Positions 1 to 7,856 of a DNA stretch of 26,919 bases are shown in pieces. Location: NCBI GenBank assembly GCA_964428195.1, contig CAYRXC010000008.1, forward strand, positions 1 to 26,919, in the 5' to 3' direction. Every line of letters starts with the position of its first letter. Within the stretch, counting starts at the first letter, position 1. Source of the DNA: JAAYGD01 sp964428195 (GTDB taxonomy: Bacteria; Bacillota_I; Bacilli_A; RF39; UBA660). The translations under genes were made by a program, and so were the position numbers. The notes under the pieces are model-generated. The model saw only the letters and a list, made by a program, of their open reading frames with translations, made no database searches and was not told where the DNA came from.

Positions 1-252
1 AAAAAAATTGAAATATATTATTATGAAGTTAAAACAGATGAAAAACCAAATTTGGATAATTTAAATTTAACTGATAGTGAAAAAGAAGGTGCTTTTGAAT
101 TGAGATATATAAACTTAGATAGTGTTGAGCAAGAATTAATAAATAATGCAGAGATATACGGAGATAAGCATGGAATTGCTAAAGAAATGCTGAATTTATT
201 AAAAGTTTATAAGGAAGATGATAATAATAAAGAAACCGAATCTGTTAATTAA
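1..252 (+). CDS. Nudix hydrolase, C-terminal part (5' end outside window)
   Basis: The reading frame is open from base 1 to a TAA at 250-252, so this is the end of a longer gene; the TTG at 52 is internal and not a start. No Nudix box is present because that part lies outside the window. The identification rests on clear similarity to the C-terminal half of the complete Nudix protein at 1841-2371: both share the order YYY, KTD, P-L, T--EK-G-FE, IN-D-VE--LI-N and a terminal EM-. The two are therefore paralogs about 1.9 kb apart. Nudix enzymes hydrolyse nucleoside diphosphates linked to another moiety; the substrate cannot be told here. The next gene starts 11 bases downstream, so they are probably co-transcribed. 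The family call is fairly sure; the function is inferred through the paralog. Confidence 0.75.
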   Translation, partial: KKIEIYYYEVKTDEKPNLDNLNLTDSEKEGAFELRYINLDSVEQELINNAEIYGDKHGIAKEMLNLLKVYKEDDNNKETESVN

Positions 253-263
253 ATGAGGACATA

Positions 264-659
264 ATGGAAGACTATGATGTTTTTAATGAAATGAATAATA
301 TTAAAACAATTATTATGGGAATAGATTTAGATGACGAAAAATTTTGGCAAGAAGAAATAATAAGTAATTCTCAAATAGAATTTATGCCAATTCGCTTCTC
401 ATATAATTTAAAAAATTTTAGTAACAACTATATAAACAAAACTAAGTCATTGTTTATATATTATTATGATGAAAAAAATACCTATAATAATGAACTATTA
501 AAAATGAAAAAACATTTTATTCATTATCAAAGAAGACCCATATTTGCATATATTCCAAATGAAGAAAAATACTTTAATTTAAAAAAAATTTTACAGGAGA
601 TTGGAATTAATATTGTGAATAGTAAAAAAGAATTGCTTAAAAATATCCAGAATTTATAA
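264..659 (+). CDS. Hypothetical protein, 131 aa
   Basis: I do not recognise this family. The protein is 131 residues, probably soluble, with no signal peptide and no membrane span. The ATG at 264 is preceded by a GAGGAC-type ribosome site at about 255-260, and the gene follows the partial Nudix gene by 11 bases, suggesting one transcript. A beta-strand-like stretch (KTIIMGID, residues 14-21), a second hydrophobic strand (SLFIYYYDE, about 62-70) and a third (RPIFAYIP, about 91-98) alternate with charged helical segments and end in a lysine-rich helix. This is compatible with a small alpha/beta fold of the TIR or nucleotide-binding type, but no diagnostic motif is visible, so this is only speculation. 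It lies between two Nudix paralogs. Confidence 0.7.
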   Translation: MEDYDVFNEMNNIKTIIMGIDLDDEKFWQEEIISNSQIEFMPIRFSYNLKNFSNNYINKTKSLFIYYYDEKNTYNNELLKMKKHFIHYQRRPIFAYIPNEEKYFNLKKILQEIGINIVNSKKELLKNIQNL

Positions 660-719
660 ATCTTTATTTGATTATAAAAAGACAAATGACTAATGATTTT
701 AGGATCAATATTTTATTAA

Positions 720-728
720 TGTTATAAT
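720..728 (+). promoter_or_regulatory. Extended -10 promoter (TGnTATAAT) for the 745 gene
   Basis: TG at 720-721, one base, then TATAAT at 723-728. No TTGACA-like box lies 17 bases upstream. A start about 7 bases after the -10 would fall at about 735, inside the AGGTGA ribosome site (735-740), giving a leader of only about 10 nt. Confidence 0.6.
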
Positions 729-744
729 TAATATAGGTGATATT

Positions 745-1809
745 ATGGATATATTTTATTTTAATGAATTAGGTGAGTATGATAAATATAATCCTTCATT
801 TTATCTTGATAGAAAAAATGCTAAGGATATTATGAAATATATTGGTAAATCACCTTATAAATACAGTATTGGTGACTTGTGTTCTCTTATTGACTTAACC
901 AAAGAAGAAATTAAATCTATAATCGATGGATTGATTTTAATTGATGCTGTAACTGAAAAAGATGGTAAATTAAAAGTTGATTTTCCCACTCTTTATGAAG
1001 ATGATATAAAGTTGTTAACTGAAGTAATAAGTAAATATATCAATAATATTACATATAAATTAAAAAACTTCTTAAATGGCCTAAATTATGATAAGGAAGC
1101 ATTATATCATTTGGTATGTAACGATGTATTTGATAACTATGCATTTGATTATTTAGTAGATAAAGATCTTATAACGAATAATAAGAATAACATTGGTAAT
1201 AGAAATTATATTATTATTGGATATGAAAAGAGCGAATTTATAGATAATTATAGTAATAAGTTATTATGTAGTAATAATAGATATAATTGTGGAAAGATTA
1301 CTTTTAATAGTTTTGGAGATACTAATGGATTTAGAAATGATTTCTTTAGATACTTTAGATTAAAACAAATGAATAAAATATTATCAAAAGATATTGATTA
1401 TTTTTATAAGTTGAACAATGAAGATGAAACAGTATTTAAAAAAAGACTTGAAAATACCGTTTTAAATAATAATGTGGATAAGGATGCCACAGATTTGTTA
1501 AATAAGCTTGGTTATTATAAAGATAATGTTATAAATGTACCGATAATAAAGAAAAAAGAACACTTAGTATTTTCAAAAGATTTAATGGATTTGATATATG
1601 AGGATATAAATAATATATTTATAAATATAATTAAAATTAATTTAACATCTAATATCAATGAAGTACCTTATAAAGAAATTGCAAATGAAATATGGCATAT
1701 TATATTTGGGTTAATAAATGAAGAGTTAATAAAAGAAGGAATCGTAGCAAAACCGATCAGTTATATTGATGAAGGAAGATATTTGAAATGTATCTATATA
1801 GAAGAGTAG
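745..1809 (+). CDS. Hypothetical protein with possible winged-helix N-terminus, 354 aa
   Basis: I do not recognise a named family. The 354-residue protein is soluble and highly charged, with no signal peptide or membrane span. Residues about 37-75 (SIGDLCSLIDLTKEEIKSII followed by DGLILIDAV and KDGKLKVD) read like a helix-turn-helix with a wing, as in small winged-helix DNA-binding domains; this is inference from pattern only. The middle (about 160-215) is rich in N and Y; the C-terminal 100 residues are helical. The start is the ATG at 745 with AGGTGA just upstream and a TGnTATAAT promoter at 720-728. The Nudix gene at 1841 follows 31 bases later with its own ribosome site (AAAAGGAGA), so the two are probably one transcript. 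Confidence 0.7.
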   Translation: MDIFYFNELGEYDKYNPSFYLDRKNAKDIMKYIGKSPYKYSIGDLCSLIDLTKEEIKSIIDGLILIDAVTEKDGKLKVDFPTLYEDDIKLLTEVISKYINNITYKLKNFLNGLNYDKEALYHLVCNDVFDNYAFDYLVDKDLITNNKNNIGNRNYIIIGYEKSEFIDNYSNKLLCSNNRYNCGKITFNSFGDTNGFRNDFFRYFRLKQMNKILSKDIDYFYKLNNEDETVFKKRLENTVLNNNVDKDATDLLNKLGYYKDNVINVPIIKKKEHLVFSKDLMDLIYEDINNIFINIIKINLTSNINEVPYKEIANEIWHIIFGLINEELIKEGIVAKPISYIDEGRYLKCIYIEE

Positions 1810-1840
1810 TAGTAAATATAGAAATTAAAAGGAGAATGTT

Positions 1841-2371
1841 ATGAAAGAAATATTATACAATTATGATAATTTATTGAAAGAGGATATTAATGAAACAGTA
1901 ATAAGAATTAAGATTTTATTAATAAATGAACAAAATGAAATAATGTTAGGACATTGTGATAATATTTATCAATTTCCTGGAGGTCATTTAGAAGAAGGAG
2001 AATCTTTTATAACGTGTATAAAAAGAGAAGTACTTGAGGAAACTGGTATTGATTTAGATGTTGAATTAGATAATGAAATTAAGCCATTTTTAAAAATATC
2101 ACATTTTAATAGAGATTATCCAAGTAAAGGATCAAATCGTTCTTCTGAGTTATATTATTATTATCTAAAAACAGATAAACATCCTGATTTAAGTAGGGTT
2201 AATTATACTGAAAATGAAAAAAAAGGAAAATTTGAAGTTAAGAAAATTAATATGGATACTGTTGAAAAAGTATTAATAGACAATATTCCGGGTAATCCTA
2301 AAAATAAAATAATTGTACCAGAAATGATAGAAGCTATAAAAGAATTTATAAAAATTAATAACAAAAATTAA
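1841..2371 (+). CDS. Nudix hydrolase, 176 aa
   Basis: A complete Nudix box matching GX5EX7REUXEEXGU runs over residues 48-70: G48-HLEEG-E54, seven residues, then REVLEETGI. The metal-binding glutamates of the REVLEE helix are all present. A FPGG strand-turn precedes the box. Nudix enzymes remove nucleoside phosphates from compounds such as oxidised or modified nucleotides, nucleotide sugars or dinucleotide polyphosphates in the cytoplasm, using Mg2+ or Mn2+; the substrate is not evident here. The C-terminal half (YYYYLKTD, then PDL, T-NEKKGKFE, IN-DTVE) is paralogous to the partial gene at 1-252. The start is ATG 1841 with AAAAGGAGA upstream. The gene converges with the HxlR gene, leaving only 21 bases between stops and no strong hairpin. 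Confidence 0.92.
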   Translation: MKEILYNYDNLLKEDINETVIRIKILLINEQNEIMLGHCDNIYQFPGGHLEEGESFITCIKREVLEETGIDLDVELDNEIKPFLKISHFNRDYPSKGSNRSSELYYYYLKTDKHPDLSRVNYTENEKKGKFEVKKINMDTVEKVLIDNIPGNPKNKIIVPEMIEAIKEFIKINNKN

Positions 2372-2392
2372 TATTAACCAATATAATAATAG

Positions 2393-2737
2393 TTATGATT
2401 TTGTTGTCATATTACAAGATGGTTCTAAACCATTTTTTGTTAAGTATAATGATCCCCATTTAAAAGTATCATCAAGTATAGGTTTAATGCTTTTTCCTAA
2501 TTCTGATAACTTATATTCAACTTTAGGAGGTACAATTGGATATACTGTTCTTATTACAAGACCATCTTTTTCTAATTCTCTTAATTGTTGCGTTAGCATT
2601 TTTGCGGTTGCGTTGGGTATTAGTTTTTTTAGTTCTCCAAATCTAAGAGTGTGATCCATAAGGTGCCATAATATTAAAGCTTTATATTTGCCTCCAATTA
2701 AGTTTAAAGTAGTTTCTACTGGACATTTAATATTCAT
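2393..2737 (-). CDS. HxlR-family winged-helix transcriptional regulator, 114 aa
   Basis: The protein has the typical HxlR layout: N-terminal CPVETTLNLIGGKYKALIL, a recognition helix region (LTQQLRELEKDGLV) and the wing sequence VEYKLSELGKSI. I chose the ATG at 2735-2737, which has AAGGA upstream on the minus strand and gives the usual HxlR length and N-terminus; an in-frame ATG at 2845 would add 36 residues unlike the family. Cys5 matches the N-terminal cysteine that senses thiol-reactive stress in YodB/HypR-type members (family knowledge), and another cysteine lies in the last ten residues. The gene is divergent from copA with about 120 bases between starts, so it may control itself and the copper genes. 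Copper or quinone/thiol sensing is inference. Confidence 0.9.
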   Translation of the reverse strand: MNIKCPVETTLNLIGGKYKALILWHLMDHTLRFGELKKLIPNATAKMLTQQLRELEKDGLVIRTVYPIVPPKVEYKLSELGKSIKPILDDTFKWGSLYLTKNGLEPSCNMTTKS

Positions 2738-2765
2738 ATTATTCCTTTCATAGTATCTTTTTGGG

Positions 2766-2778
2766 TAGTATATTACTA
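2766..2778. promoter_or_regulatory. Candidate HxlR operator, 13-bp inverted repeat
   Basis: A perfect inverted repeat, TAGTA-TAT-TACTA, lies between the divergent hxlR-type and copA genes. HxlR/YodB-type regulators are known to bind short AT-rich palindromes with TACT/AGTA half sites, so this is a candidate operator. AT-rich palindromes are common by chance in such a genome, hence the low confidence. Confidence 0.35.
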
Positions 2779-2846
2779 TATTGTATGTATTTATAATTTT
2801 GTTAGTGAATGATAAAATCATATCAACTAATTTATTATTAGTCAAT

Positions 2847-2866
2847 ATGGAGGAATCATGAAAAAA
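2847..2866 (+). repeat. 20-base identical translation-start leader, copy 1 (copA)
   Basis: ATGGAGGAATCATGAAAAAA spans the ribosome site (GGAGGA), the ATG at 2858 and the first lysine codons of copA. The same 20 bases recur at 5077-5096 over the start of the next copper gene, and both genes begin with an HMA domain. Confidence 0.85.
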
Positions 2867-5077
2867 GAGATTTTAAATATAGATGGTATGAGTTGTACTG
2901 CATGTGCATTAGGTATAGAAAAAAGAATAAAGAAACTAGATGGAATAGATGATGTAAAAGTAAATTATAGTAATGAAAAGGCAGTTGTTTCATATGATTC
3001 AAATAAATTAAATATAAATGAAATAAAACTAGCAATTACTGAACTGGGATATAAAGTAATAGAAAAAGTTGATATTGATCAAGATAAAATAAAAAAGGAA
3101 AAAGATATAAAAATTTTATTTATAAAATTTATTGTTGCTTTAGTTTTTACTATTCCCTTATTTTATATTGCTATGGCACCAATGATAAAGCTTCCATTGC
3201 TGAAAATATTTAATAATCATATACTACATGCTTTAGTTCAAGCTATATTGGTAATACCCGTTGTAATAAGTGGTTATAAATTTTATACTGTTGGTTTTAA
3301 ATTATTATTTCATAGAAGTCCAAATATGGATTCATTAATTGCAATAGGAACTAGTTCAGCTTTGATTTATAGTATATATAATACTATCTTAATTATTGGG
3401 GGAAATACCGATTTAATACATTCTTTATATTATGAGACAGCAGGAGTTATTATAACATTGATATTATTGGGTAAAACGTTAGAATCTATTTCTAAAGGTA
3501 AGACTAGTGAAGCAATTAAAAAACTTATGGGGCTTGCTCCAATTAGTGCATTAATCGAAGAAAAAGGAGTAGAAAAAATTGTTAAAATCGATGATGTAAA
3601 GATTGATGATATAGTAATTGTGAAGCCTGGGGAAAAAATTCCAACAGACGGAATAATAGTTGATGGAAATACATCTATTGATGAATCTATGCTAACTGGT
3701 GAAAGCATGCCGATTACTAAGAAATATAATGATGAAGTATATGCTGCTACTATAAATATTAATGGATATATTAAGTATAAAGTAACTAAAGTGGGAGAAA
3801 ATACTGCTTTAGCTCAAATAATTAAACTTGTAGAAAATGCTCAAAATTCAAAAGCTCCAATAGCAAAAATGGCAGATATTATTTCGGGTTATTTTGTACA
3901 AGTAGTTACTTTAATTGCAATAATAGGTGCTATTATTTGGTATTTAGTAACATCGGATATTGAATTTTCTTTGAAAATATTTATTTCTGTATTAGTAATA
4001 GCATGTCCTTGTGCTCTTGGGCTTGCTACTCCAACTGCAATAATTGTAGCTACTGGAAAAGGAGCTCAAAGAGGAATATTAATTAAAAGTGGTGAAGCCT
4101 TAGAACTTGCTCATAAAGTAAATACAGTTATTTTAGATAAAACTGGTACCATTACTGAAGGTAAACCTAAAGTAACAGATATTGTTTGTAAAGATATTGA
4201 TGAAAATAAATTAATTCAAATTGTTGCATCAATTGAAAAAAAATCCGAGCATCCGTTAGGAATTGCTATTGTAAATGACGCTATTTCAAAAGGAGTAGAA
4301 ATTATAAATATAAATAATTTTGTGTCTATATCTGGACAAGGTATAAAAGGGGAATTTGATTCTAAAGAGGTATTAATTGGAAATAGTAAATTGATGATTT
4401 CTAATAATGTAGATATTAGTATTTTATTGAATGATTATGAAAGAATTGCTAATGAAGAAAAAACTCCAATATATGTTTCGATTGATAATAAATTAGTTGG
4501 AATAATAGGAGTAGCTGATGTAGTTAAAAAAGGTAGTAGAGAAGCAATTGATAAATTAAAGAGAATGAATATTGAAGTAATAATGCTTACAGGAGACAAT
4601 GAAAATACTGCAAAAGCAATTGCTAAAGAAGTTGGAATTACAAATGTATTATCAGAAGTAATGCCAAATGAAAAAGCAAATGTTGTAAAAGAAATTCAGG
4701 ACAAAGGCAAAGTAGTAGCGATGGTAGGAGATGGAATTAATGATTCAATAGCTTTAGCTGCATCTGATATTGGGATTGCTTTAGGGACAGGGACTGATGT
4801 TGCAATTGAATCTGCGGACATAGTATTAATAAGAGGTAGTTTAAGTGAAGTATCCAGTGCATTAGAATTAAGTAAGAATACAATTAAAAATATTAAACAA
4901 AATTTATTTTTTGCATTTGCATATAATGTTATTGGAATACCTATTGCATTGGGAATATTATATATATTTAATGGACCATTATTAAATCCTATATTTGCAG
5001 CACTTGCAATGAGCTTAAGTTCAGTTTCAGTACTTACAAACGCTCTAAGATTAAAAAGATTTAAACCAAGTATTTAA
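2858..5077 (+). CDS. copA: Copper-exporting P-type ATPase (P1B-1), 739 aa
   Basis: This is a Cu+ efflux ATPase of the cytoplasmic membrane. An N-terminal HMA metal-binding domain (residues about 1-70) carries GMSCTAC with C13 and C16. Eight membrane helices follow. Seen motifs are TGES at 280-283 (actuator), the membrane CPC at 383-385, the phosphorylated aspartate D427 in DKTGT, HP at 465-466, and GDGIND at 624-629. The Cu+-type signature is complete: N682-x6-Y689-N690-x4-P in TM7 and MSLSS (718-722) in TM8. Length and domain order are normal for CopA with a single HMA. The start is ATG 2858 with GGAGGA. The HMA/cupredoxin fusion gene follows after 10 bases, giving a copper-export operon. 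Regulation by the divergent HxlR gene is inferred. No CsoR or CopY gene is visible. Confidence 0.96.
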   Translation: MKKEILNIDGMSCTACALGIEKRIKKLDGIDDVKVNYSNEKAVVSYDSNKLNINEIKLAITELGYKVIEKVDIDQDKIKKEKDIKILFIKFIVALVFTIPLFYIAMAPMIKLPLLKIFNNHILHALVQAILVIPVVISGYKFYTVGFKLLFHRSPNMDSLIAIGTSSALIYSIYNTILIIGGNTDLIHSLYYETAGVIITLILLGKTLESISKGKTSEAIKKLMGLAPISALIEEKGVEKIVKIDDVKIDDIVIVKPGEKIPTDGIIVDGNTSIDESMLTGESMPITKKYNDEVYAATININGYIKYKVTKVGENTALAQIIKLVENAQNSKAPIAKMADIISGYFVQVVTLIAIIGAIIWYLVTSDIEFSLKIFISVLVIACPCALGLATPTAIIVATGKGAQRGILIKSGEALELAHKVNTVILDKTGTITEGKPKVTDIVCKDIDENKLIQIVASIEKKSEHPLGIAIVNDAISKGVEIININNFVSISGQGIKGEFDSKEVLIGNSKLMISNNVDISILLNDYERIANEEKTPIYVSIDNKLVGIIGVADVVKKGSREAIDKLKRMNIEVIMLTGDNENTAKAIAKEVGITNVLSEVMPNEKANVVKEIQDKGKVVAMVGDGINDSIALAASDIGIALGTGTDVAIESADIVLIRGSLSEVSSALELSKNTIKNIKQNLFFAFAYNVIGIPIALGILYIFNGPLLNPIFAALAMSLSSVSVLTNALRLKRFKPSI

Positions 5078-5096
5078 TGGAGGAATCATGAAAAAA
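5077..5096 (+). repeat. 20-base identical translation-start leader, copy 2
   Basis: The same 20-base string as at 2847-2866, here beginning at the last base of the copA stop codon and covering the ribosome site and ATG (5088) of the fusion gene. It suggests duplication of an HMA 5' end with its translation signals, or conserved selection on them. Confidence 0.85.
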
Positions 5097-6368
5097 CTAT
5101 ATATTAAAATTAATGGAATGACTTGTGATCATTGTAAATCAAAGATAAGTGAAGCTCTATTAAATATTAGCAACATTAGTAAGGTTACTTTTGATAAAGA
5201 TATAGCACAAATAACATATACAAAAACAATAAAGAACGAATTACTAATCAAATCTATTGTAGAGCTTGATTATTACACTGATAATTCTATGATCTCCGAT
5301 AATAAAAAGAAATTAAAGAGAAATATATCTTTGTTTCAATTTATAGTGATACTATTTTCAATTATACTTATTGGAATTGTATTAAATGGATTATTTAAAA
5401 TTAATATATTTAACATGATACCAGTAATCAATAGTAATATTTCATTATTGATGCTTTTTGTAACAGGACTATTAACCAGTATACATTGTGTATCTATGTG
5501 TGGAGCTATAAATTTAATTGCTAGTTCAAGCAATAATAAAGATTATAAAAAACCAATTTTATATAATTTGGGAAGATTAACTTCATATACTATAATTGGA
5601 GGTATTGTTGGATTAGTTGGAAGTGCTTTAAAAATTAATGAAGCATTTCAAGGAATAATCATATTGATAGCGTCCTTAATAATGCTTCTTATGGGTTTAA
5701 ATATGATGGGATTAATTAACTTCTCATTAAATTTTAAATTTTTAAATAAGTTTAAAAGTACTAATTCTTACGTAATAGGATTATTAAATGGATTTATGCC
5801 TTGTGGACCTTTACAAGCTATGCAAATATATGCATTGACAACAGGGTCTTTAATATATGGTGCATTATCTATGTTTATTTTTTGTTTAGGTACTATTCCT
5901 TTAATGCTATTTATGGGAATACTGTCAAACATATTAAATAATAAAGGTAAGAATATTATAACAAAGGTATCGATTGTATTGATATTAGTATTATCATTAT
6001 CAATGCTAAATAGAGGTTTATTAAGCTTAGGAGTAGATATTTCGGATTTGTTTAAACCTAATTATGATAATTATATTTTTAGTAAAGTAATAGACGATTA
6101 TCAAGTAGTTGAATTTGATTTGACTTATAGTGGTTATAAAGATATGGTTGTAAAAGAAGACATTCCTCTAAAAATCATTATAAATGTTAAAGGTGGACGT
6201 CTAACAGGATGTAATAATTCCGTAATATTTAAAGACTTTAATATTAAAAAAGACTTGAAATTTGGAGAAAATATTATTGAATTCACTCCAACTAAAGTTG
6301 GAACATTTACGTATACTTGTTGGATGAATATGCTAAAAAACAAAATTGTAGTAGTAAGTGATTTTTAA
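5088..6368 (+). CDS. HMA / DsbD_2-type membrane domain / cupredoxin fusion, copper handling, 426 aa
   Basis: Three modules are visible. Residues 1-65 form an HMA domain with MTCDHC (C13, C16). Residues about 80-320 form a polytopic domain of the DsbD_2 / sulfite-exporter TauE-SafE-like type, with IHCVSMCGA (H133, C134, C138) in one helix and GFMPCGP (C239) in another. These are typical of the CcoS/UreH-like copper-associated membrane family. The C-terminus (about 345-426) is an extracytoplasmic cupredoxin-like beta domain with C375 and TCWMNM (C411, M413, M415) as likely copper ligands. The order suggests copper passing from a cytoplasmic HMA through or past the membrane to an outer cupredoxin. 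That route is inference; the family is known near copper ATPases. The gene is in an operon with copA, 10 bases downstream. Confidence 0.88.
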   Translation: MKKLYIKINGMTCDHCKSKISEALLNISNISKVTFDKDIAQITYTKTIKNELLIKSIVELDYYTDNSMISDNKKKLKRNISLFQFIVILFSIILIGIVLNGLFKINIFNMIPVINSNISLLMLFVTGLLTSIHCVSMCGAINLIASSSNNKDYKKPILYNLGRLTSYTIIGGIVGLVGSALKINEAFQGIIILIASLIMLLMGLNMMGLINFSLNFKFLNKFKSTNSYVIGLLNGFMPCGPLQAMQIYALTTGSLIYGALSMFIFCLGTIPLMLFMGILSNILNNKGKNIITKVSIVLILVLSLSMLNRGLLSLGVDISDLFKPNYDNYIFSKVIDDYQVVEFDLTYSGYKDMVVKEDIPLKIIINVKGGRLTGCNNSVIFKDFNIKKDLKFGENIIEFTPTKVGTFTYTCWMNMLKNKIVVVSDF

Positions 6369-6432
6369 TAGGTTCAGTAATTTATTGATCTTTAACTTAA
6401 TATCAAGGAAATTTTAGTTACTTTTTTTATAT

Positions 6433-6452
6433 TATAATAATTGTAGTATAAT
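6433..6452 (+). promoter_or_regulatory. Candidate promoter region with two -10 boxes
   Basis: Two TATAAT boxes (6433-6438 and 6447-6452) lie just upstream of the 6474 start. Neither has a good -35 box. Either could initiate transcription of the DUF2207-type gene after the copper operon. Confidence 0.45.
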
Positions 6453-6473
6453 AAATATATTAGGAGTAATGAA

Positions 6474-7796
6474 ATGAATAACAATTTAAATAATGGAAAT
6501 ATTGATTTAAAAAACAACTATAAGCATATAGTATTTGATTATATAGGAGGAAGTGTAGTTGGTGCGACTTTTACTACTAAGTCTACTAGAAATTCTTCTT
6601 CTGAAACTAAATCAAAACATATTTTTAGATTAACTGGAAGAGGTGGCAATGAATCTGTTATTATATTTTTATTTTTTATATTTTTTGGTTTAATTTTTAA
6701 TGTAATTGATTTTCTTGGCGGATTTGAGGAGTATTTTAGTTTTATAAAGAATATAAATATGCCATTATATAGTATTTTTATAGAACCTATGAGACTATTT
6801 GATTTAAAGTTTTTTATATTTATTTTGGTTATTCTCCTTGTATTAATTAGAAAAAAATTAATATATAAAAAAATCGAACCAAAAGGAAGTAGTTTAAATA
6901 TATATTCAAGGGAATTGCCAAGTAATTTAAGACCGGCTCATATGAGACTTTTATTAAATGATGGATTAATTGATGAAGTATCATTAGGTTCTACTATTGT
7001 AGATTTAATAGATAAAGGATACTTAGAATATTATAAAGATAGACCTGAAGATGATAAGTTAAATTTCTTTCATAGCAAAGATTCTAAATTGATTAAAACC
7101 AATAAATCTCATGATAATTTATTAAAGTATGAAAAGTATATTATAGATTGGTTTATAGATGGTTATGGGAATGGATTAGAAGTATCAGCAACAGAAGTAA
7201 ACAATGGTTTAAAAACAAAATTAGAAAATGGAAATATGGAACCTGCGGATATGTTTTATGAATGGAGAGCTTTAGTTTTGATGTCTTTTCCTATTGATAA
7301 GTATTATATAAGGTATGGAGGTATTAAGTATAATAAAGTATATTCTATATTGGGTTTAATAGGTTTTTGTACTTTATTTACTTATATTGGTGCAATATTA
7401 TTAGTTTATTGTTTTGGATTGCTATTTATGGTTAACCCTAAAAGGGTTTTAAATAAAACTGGAGTAGATGAAATATGTGAATGGTTAAGTCTAAAGAGAT
7501 TTTTAAAAGATTTTGGAAATATGAAAGATAAAACTGCGGAAATGGTAAAGATTTGGGATTTTTATTTGACATATTCGATAGCTTTAGAACTTTCAAATAA
7601 GGCCACAGATGAAATTGTTAATTTTTTTGGAGATAATATATTGATAGGATCTATTGATGTATATAATGTTCAAAATATAAGGGCAGATATTAGTACAATT
7701 AGTTATAATTCTACTATTAATAATAATAATCAAAATAAAATAAAATTATTTGAACAATTAAAAATAGAAATAGAAGAAGAGTATAAGAAACTTTAA
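6474..7796 (+). CDS. DUF2207/YciQ-type membrane protein lacking the secreted N-terminal domain, 440 aa
   Basis: The core resembles the C-terminal half of DUF2207 (YciQ) proteins: ELPSNLRPAHMRLLLNDGLI followed by STIVDLIDKGYLEYY (about residues 144-182), then a W-LKRFLKDF segment with KIWDFYLTYSIALELS (about 345-385). Membrane segments lie near residues 58-80, 106-124 and 290-320. Compared with the full-length relative at 9354-11300, it lacks a signal peptide and the large extracytoplasmic beta domain, and it ends in a short coiled tail rather than the Gly/Ser-rich tail. Residues 1-57 are soluble and Asn/Ser-rich. The start is ATG 6474 with AGGAG at 6462-6466. The function of DUF2207 proteins is unknown; they often neighbour LemA, as here. 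A hairpin at 7830-7856 follows. Confidence 0.8.
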   Translation: MNNNLNNGNIDLKNNYKHIVFDYIGGSVVGATFTTKSTRNSSSETKSKHIFRLTGRGGNESVIIFLFFIFFGLIFNVIDFLGGFEEYFSFIKNINMPLYSIFIEPMRLFDLKFFIFILVILLVLIRKKLIYKKIEPKGSSLNIYSRELPSNLRPAHMRLLLNDGLIDEVSLGSTIVDLIDKGYLEYYKDRPEDDKLNFFHSKDSKLIKTNKSHDNLLKYEKYIIDWFIDGYGNGLEVSATEVNNGLKTKLENGNMEPADMFYEWRALVLMSFPIDKYYIRYGGIKYNKVYSILGLIGFCTLFTYIGAILLVYCFGLLFMVNPKRVLNKTGVDEICEWLSLKRFLKDFGNMKDKTAEMVKIWDFYLTYSIALELSNKATDEIVNFFGDNILIGSIDVYNVQNIRADISTISYNSTINNNNQNKIKLFEQLKIEIEEEYKKL

Positions 7797-7829
7797 TATT
7801 AGAAATATGAATTATCATTTATAAATAAA

Positions 7830-7856
7830 AAAAACTTTATAATAAATAAAGTTTTT
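7830..7856. terminator. Bidirectional terminator between convergent genes
   Basis: An 11-bp perfect stem (AAAAACTTTAT / ATAAAGTTTTT) with loop AATAA lies between the ends of the DUF2207-type gene (+) and the lipoprotein gene (-). The outer A and T runs give a T tract in either direction. It overlaps the stop codon of the minus-strand gene. Confidence 0.75.

Noticed and set aside
660..719. Hairpin or small RNA between the 131- and 354-residue genes
   Set aside because: Only imperfect AT pairing (TCTTTAT against ATAAAAAGA) is visible; nothing stands out from composition.
2738..2845. 36-residue N-terminal extension of the HxlR regulator from an upstream ATG
   Set aside because: HxlR proteins start close to the CPVE segment, and the ATG at 2735-2737 has a good ribosome site; the upstream bases are better read as the divergent promoter region.
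3430..3708. 92-codon open frame on the minus strand inside copA
   Set aside because: It lies wholly within the actuator region of a clear CopA, has no ribosome site and gives a low-complexity Ser/Ile product. It is a shadow frame.
6376..6428. Terminator after the copper operon (AGTAA...TTACT with T7, inner TTGAT...ATCAA)
   Set aside because: Arms are only five bases and the internal spacing is asymmetric; too weak to call, though the T run makes it possible.
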